From Brugia malayi (Eukaryota > Nematoda > Chromadorea > Rhabditida > Onchocercidae): 64,000 bases of DNA. How positions within the stretch are numbered: position 1 is the stretch's first letter; every line of letters begins with the position of its first letter. The notes below the pieces were generated by a model. That model saw only the letters and a list, made by a program, of their open reading frames with translations. It was not told the DNA's origin and searched no databases. Of this stretch, positions 57,725 through 64,000 are shown in pieces. The stretch covers positions 12,754,696-12,818,695 of the forward strand of contig NW_025062477.1 of assembly GCF_000002995.4 (NCBI RefSeq), in the 5' to 3' direction. A program made the translations under genes and the position numbers.

Positions 57725-60700
57725 TAGACCGAAACATTGTTGATACCATTTTTGCATTTCTTTCACTTCGTACCAAAGCAAACAAATAAGAAATGTGTTG
57801 TGCTGGGGAAATTCCCCAGATATTCCCATTTATGCTTTGCACTTGTCTTTTCCATTAAAATTTTTTACATAAGAAAGTTTTCAATAAGCTTAGGCTGTTT
57901 TTAAAGTTAATAAAAGAAAAGCTCAAAAAATGAGTTAATGTAAAAGAAAACAAAAAGTGTAAGAAGGGAGTAATTATATAAAATGATAATTTATATAAAT
58001 TAAATAATTTGATTTTATTTAGAAATGAAAAATATTGACAACCGGATTAATTGCTAGGAAAAATGAATGATAAATTTTTGAATTTTTAAAATAATTCGAG
58101 AATTATATAAATTTGAAGTATTTGATGGAAGATAATAATTTAATAAAGGTTGAAATTACAATGAACTGTATGTAGAAATAAATATTTTATTAAAAAATTC
58201 ATCGAAAATAATTTTATATGGGAAATATCAAGAAATAAAATTAATGTATGATGAAAATTATTTATAGTTTGTTAATTTTCTATCCAATTTTAAATAAAAT
58301 AATTATTGAAAATTTTTCTTAATTGCTAAGAAATTATTTTGAATACCTCATTAATTGAAAAGTAATTGTATTAGTTGAATGTATTATCTTAATTAACGTT
58401 AATAAATGTTCGAAATTTTAATATATATTTTATTTTCATGATTATTTAAAGAAAAGCTTACCAAACAAGTAAAACTGATATGTATAAATTATCGTTCCTC
58501 AATTCCACTCTTTCTTTCCTTCCGTCCCAAAAGATCGAATTTATTTGTCAACAACACAATAAAATAGGATGAAAGTACCAAATTTGTCAGGAATAAGCAG
58601 CTTTTTTTATTTTTTTTTTTTTTTTGTTTTGTATAATAGTATGAATATGAACGAATACAAATAGTAATTGTTACAGTATTTTCTTATTGTTATTGTTGTT
58701 GTTATTATAAGACAATTTCACTTTTAGTGTAAAATCTCGACAAAATTGTCGATGTTAGCTTCTGCAGTTGCAATAATTGTCCAAACAATAATATTATTTT
58801 TCCTCCCAGAATTGTGCTGAAATGAAAATTTAGTAAATATTAGAAAAAAATTTTTTTTTAAAAAAAAAAAAAAAAAAAAAACTCTTTCGAAGAATTGAAA
58901 ATTCTATTTTTACATGTTAAACATGCAAAATTATTTTCAATTTCAGCAAAAATAATGAATGACATCAGTAAATAATCAATGTTTGGTTACGCAAATATGC
59001 AATAAATTTATAAAACAACTAATTTATTTCTAAATTAACAAATTAATTTATTTATGAACAAGACAAGAAAGATGGAAAAAAAATTAAGTGAAATGAAATT
59101 TTTATTGAAATGAAATTATCTGAGATGAATTTTTAGAAGCAAAAATTTTAGTGTAATCAAAAAATTTTTTTAATTGCAGTTAAAAGAGTAATGAAATCGA
59201 AATTTACGAATTATATAGGAGCATAATGTAGGAATAAATAAATTAAACAATTAACAAATTTAACGAAAAGATAAACGGAAGCAATCATAAGTTCAATTCG
59301 TTTAATTTATTACATAATGGAAGGAATAAATTAATGAAGTAAAATTCAAAATTTGAAAAAATGAAGAAACAAATAAAAAGTATGAAATTTTTATGTAAAA
59401 AAAAAAAAAGGAAAAAAGGAGGATAACGTAATAAAGAGTATAAAAACAAAAATTAAAAAAAAAAAGTGATAAAAGATAACAGTAAGATAAAGATGAAAGA
59501 TAAAAAGATAAGAAATGAAATTAGAATTTACATTTTCCCAATCAGTGTGTGTATTAATAATACTTTTAATAACTTTTCATTTCCAAGGGATTAAGGAGAA
59601 AAAAATGGGGAAAAAGGAAAACAAAATAAATTTGACTTTTTCCGTTCCCGACATTTAGTAAATTTTTTCCGGATACAACGATTTAGTTACGTCTTAATAT
59701 GCATTTAAGACAAAGTATGAGATAATGATACTTTAATCATTTTCATAAACAACATTGTCACACTTGTTGTGTCACTTATCAGTTCATTTCTTTTAACTAA
59801 TCTCGCTTGCTGAATAATTATTTTTTTTTTTTTTAAATCGATTCAAATTTTGTTTATTTAAATATGATTAAATTAACATAACAACACGAAATGAAAAATC
59901 AAATCTAAAAAGAAAAATCGAATAATTATTTTAGAAATTAATATGTCACCTAAAATATAAGAAAAATCAGTGAAATTTCGTAAACAATATTTCTATCCTG
60001 AATATGCTGTAATATAAAATCAGTTATTGAAGTTTAACTTAATGAATGATTTGTGAAACAGGGGTAACATAGTGACAAGAAATGACAATTGATGATTGAC
60101 TTGTTTAAATAGACCTATCTAGTAGCATCACAAATGTTTTGGGCATTTCTGGCATATATTCACGATAATAAAAATCAAAGAAAGGTAAATGAGGAAATTA
60201 CTTCACTTACAAAAAACTCACTGCAATTACTGATAACTTCTCAGTTCAATCATCATCATTATCTCTATTATCAGCGTATGTGAATTTAACACATTTTTAT
60301 GATTATGCATCAAAAGTTGGTAATCCAAAAAAATATCACTAATATTATCATTACCTTATCAAAGAACATCCCCAATGACTTCCTAGTTTAATCATTATCA
60401 TTACTATTACTGCTATATTATTATTTTATCACTATTATCATTATTATTACTCCTATTCACCACTGTTATCATTATTACTATCATTATCATCGTCATTATC
60501 ATCAGTATCTTATCAGGCATATATTTATGAGAATATATCAACATTCGACATACTACGGTAAAAGAAGAACTTAACATAATTATAGTTTTTATTATTGTTA
60601 ATATTCTTGAATATTTCGCATTTATATATTTGTTATTTCTATCAAAAAGGGTGAGAATAAGAAATAGTCAATTTTATAATGAACAATAAATGCTTGGGAA

Positions 60701-63700
60701 AAGAAAGGAAAATGAATGAGAAGGAAGAAGAAGAAGAATGGATGAAGTGAAAAATTCATCTTTACAAATTGTTTTAGCCAACAATTCACTCTCGATCTCG
60801 TCTTCTTTTTCTCTCTCTCTCTCTCTCTTTCTTGGTTAAGCAATATGAATCAGTTAGATTAGTTTAAAATTGTATTACTTCATTTTATTATCAAAGAAGT
60901 ATGTGCACACATATATATATATACATTTATCATTCCACTTAAAATTACATTATTAAGTAATCTTCTGTCATCCACACATATATTTTGCTATTTTAGATGA
61001 AATTATTTAAATAAATTTGATATGCTATGCGAAAAATAGAAATAATTAGCTAAAAAATTTCTAAATTATCTTAAAACATTCAATACATGACGATTTTTAA
61101 TGATTGAAAGATAAGTTAAATTAGATTAAAATTTAATGATAAAGTCCAATTGAGCTGAATAATTTTAAGTGATAATAATTAATTATAAATTCTCATTGAT
61201 ATGTTATAATTGTTTAACAATATATACGGCAAATCTTTTTCCCTTTTCTTTTTTTTTTTGTTTGACTTCAAATTTTCAGCAATATATTCGCACTTGTAGA
61301 TTGATATATTGTAGAACAACGGAAGATGAAATGATCAAGTGGATTAAGAGATTGAATTGAAATAAATTTTTCTCATAAAATGACGTTTCCTATCAATGAG
61401 AGGAAAAAGAGAGAAACGAAAATGAATGAAATGAAATGAAATGAAATGACGAAAGAGAAATAAAATAATTTACCTTTATTTTATTCCAATTTCATCATTT
61501 CCTTTATTTATTTATTTTTTTTTTTTTCTTTAAAGAAAAAGAAAAGAAATAGGAAAAGAGAATTTGAAGTATAAATTAATGAAGTTTATTTGTTTATGAT
61601 AGGAAATGAAAAATAATTAAACAGAATGAGAAGTGCAAGAAATTCAATAAAAGATTAATGAAAAAGAAAAACAAAGAATTGTTACACGCTATGATGAATG
61701 CAATAGATTAAAAAGTGATGTGAATTTAAATTTTAGATGTAAATTAATTGCATTTTATTGATAAGTTTAATGCGAGAAACAAAGTTTTAACATTAAAATT
61801 TTGAAAATGTAAGCCAAAAGAGATAAAAACATATTGCATTGCGATAAAATTGCATTAATCTCTTGATAGTTTTAACGGAAACGGAATGAATGAATTCTAA
61901 AAGAAATACAATTATTTGATTACATATTATTACTGTCAACAGATTTTAATCATTTAAAATGATTCAAATTGAATTATTGATTTTTTTAAGGGAACATTTT
62001 AATTTCTTTCATATATTTAAGTTTTCTAATCTAACTAGAAAGCATTTTAAAAAAAAAAAATAAATAATTGCACAAGAAAAAAAGAACATTTTATAAAAGA
62101 TTTCATTTGATTAAATGAAATTTATTCAGTAATTCTTTAGCAATTCCTTCAATTATAAATATTCTTCAGGAAAGATAACGGAAGAGTTGAGATGTCGCAT
62201 TCTTTTATTAAAGCATTTGGCTATAACATAGGAAACAATTAGTTTAAGAGAACAGTGAAGGATTTGATGATGACGATGATTTCGGAATGAAACTAATCCG
62301 GAATGTTAAAATAAGTGAAACCGGGAAAGCATTTTTTTTTTTTTAAGAAATGATGTAAGTAAATCAATTTAATTGTATTGCTCAAACATTTTCAAACTTA
62401 TCTTCTTTTTTTCATATTATTTGCAAACTTAATTCAAAAAAAAAGAAAACTAATGGAACTCTAAACCTTATTTACTTTAATTTTCCACAATAAATGATCA
62501 AAATGGATGAGCAAAAAATAATAGAAAAAAAAAAAATCGGAAAAAATTCGCATTTTCTTTTCAGAACAAAATCTGTTCATCAAATTGTGCATTTAGGTAC
62601 AAACGAAATGAGGAAAATATAATAATGTATTTATTTCGTTTGCATGAAATATGAAAATGTCATTGAATATTTAACGTCAATTACGCTTCCAAGACATTAT
62701 CATACGTAACGTAGACGATTACTTTATTTTTCATCGTATATACTTAAAATATTTGACAAATAATAAAGTTTGTTACATATTTTATATGGATTAATAAAAT
62801 TAATAAAAATTCGCAAAAATTTTTTTATCTTAAAAAAGGGAAAAAAATTTTTGATTTCAAACAGAAAATTAAATAAAATTTCATTCAGTATAATAGGAAA
62901 TTTAAAAAATGAAAAAAAAAAAAAAAGATTAACAGTAAAAACAATTTAAGATTTATTATATTATTCTTAGCATGTTAAACACACATACACATACACACAC
63001 ACATGCATTCATATTTATAAATAAATTTTATATTAATATAAGTTTTTCTGGTCCAACTGCTTTATCAATTATAATATAAAAATATGAGTAAACGCATATA
63101 TACATATGAAATTTAAATATTTGTCTTTTAAATTTGATTATTATTACAAACTGTAATTTATTAATAATGGTAATTATAGCTAAAATGAATAAATTATTAT
63201 TAATAAGGTAAAAATATTCTCTTAAGTATGAATTGTATTCAAATTTCAATAAAACAAATGTGAAATTTTTCATTTTTTAAAAATTTTTTTTATCGCTTTT
63301 TTTTGAAGTAATATAAGAAAATGAAAAGAAAAAGCTTTGCTAATAGCGATAAGAAACAAGAAAAAATTTTTTTTTTTTTTTTTTTTTTTTGTTTGGACAA
63401 AAATATTAAAAATTAAAAAAGAAATATTAATTAGAATATTTTGGAAAAATTTAAAGCAATCTGACAAATAAATATATGTAATTTTGTAATGATAACTAAT
63501 ATTGTGAAATGATAAATAATTTGAAAAAATTTTTTTAATATTAATAATAAAAATTCGAGCAAAAATTTTTTGTGTTTAAATATTGATGGAAATCAGAATT
63601 AAATAGTAAATGAAACAAAATATCTGATATTTAATTAGGAATAATTGAAAATATCTCACTTTTGTTAAGGAAATAATTTTGAATTTTATTGAAAATTCGA

Positions 63701-64000
63701 GCGGAGAGAAATATTGCAAAATTCATGCGAAATTCATCCTTTTTTTTTTTGAAAAAAATATATTTCTGTTATAATTTTAATTCTGTGATTCAAATCTCAA
63801 AATTTCGATTTTTTTTCCTAAAAAAAAAAATGGTATATCGATGAAAAAATTTTGCTACTTATTTGCATTAGTTAAAATTATGGCAAGCAGTATAATATTG
63901 AACAAATAAAATAATTAATATGTTTTTGTTAATTAGAGAGGTCAACCAATCAAGTTATTAATTAATATGTTTTATTTGAAATAGAATTTGCTCGATAAAA

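Larger units (their letters stand above)
56326..64000. other. goa-1 upstream flank, no gene seen
   Basis: About 7.7 kb of AT-rich DNA. It holds (TA)33 at 57327-57393, a heptamer tandem at 57676-57724, ATC/ATT-rich DNA at 60390-60520, a CT tract near 60800-60830, and GAAAT repeats near 61425-61447. No acceptor stands right before the goa-1 ATG, so a distant non-coding first exon is possible. Confidence 0.5.

Overview
The window is nuclear DNA of a nematode, most likely a filarial or related spirurid worm (inference). It is very AT-rich and full of A/T homopolymers. Genes are split by many short introns with (A/T)n-CAG acceptors. Most start codons lie just downstream of an unpaired 3' splice acceptor, as expected for spliced-leader trans-splicing. 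The two recognisable housekeeping/signalling proteins are coatomer alpha and a G-alpha-o with the nematode-type N terminus.

Layout, left to right. 1-1300 is a degenerate tandem array built around GCATGCA. 2700-4299 (minus) is a six-exon gene for an acidic protein with a C2H2 zinc finger, clearly richer in GC than its surroundings. 6118-7087 (minus) is a four-exon gene for a small protein with a KH-like fold. 5241-5868 is a short repeat-flanked segment with a perfect hairpin. 9596-17568 holds three paralogous four-exon genes for small secreted cysteine-rich proteins. Two of them (9596-10407 minus, 12713-13682 plus) are divergently transcribed and framed by a 1.05 kb inverted repeat whose arms start exactly at the two stop codons. 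The third (15909-17568 minus) carries two extra cysteines. 17.6-24.5 kb shows no gene.

24559-34321 (minus) is a complete 28-exon coatomer alpha (COPA) gene, about 1239 codons. 35480-35779 is a 30-bp minisatellite. 37627-39798 (minus) is a four-exon dual-specificity-phosphatase family gene whose catalytic Cys is replaced by Ser, i.e. a predicted pseudophosphatase. 39.85-49.4 kb is low-complexity intergenic DNA. 49430-56325 (minus) is a complete eight-exon G-alpha-o gene (goa-1 type, 354 aa). 56.3-64 kb is non-coding 5' flank with microsatellites.

There is no sign of an operon: the minus-strand neighbours are kilobases apart. The most unusual part is the secreted cysteine-rich cluster. Its two divergent genes share virtually identical downstream DNA (three substitutions in about 1045 bp by eye), while their proteins are only about 63% identical. 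Exon structures were assembled by hand from splice signals, phase continuity and, for COPA and goa-1, known family sequence. No computation or database search was run.
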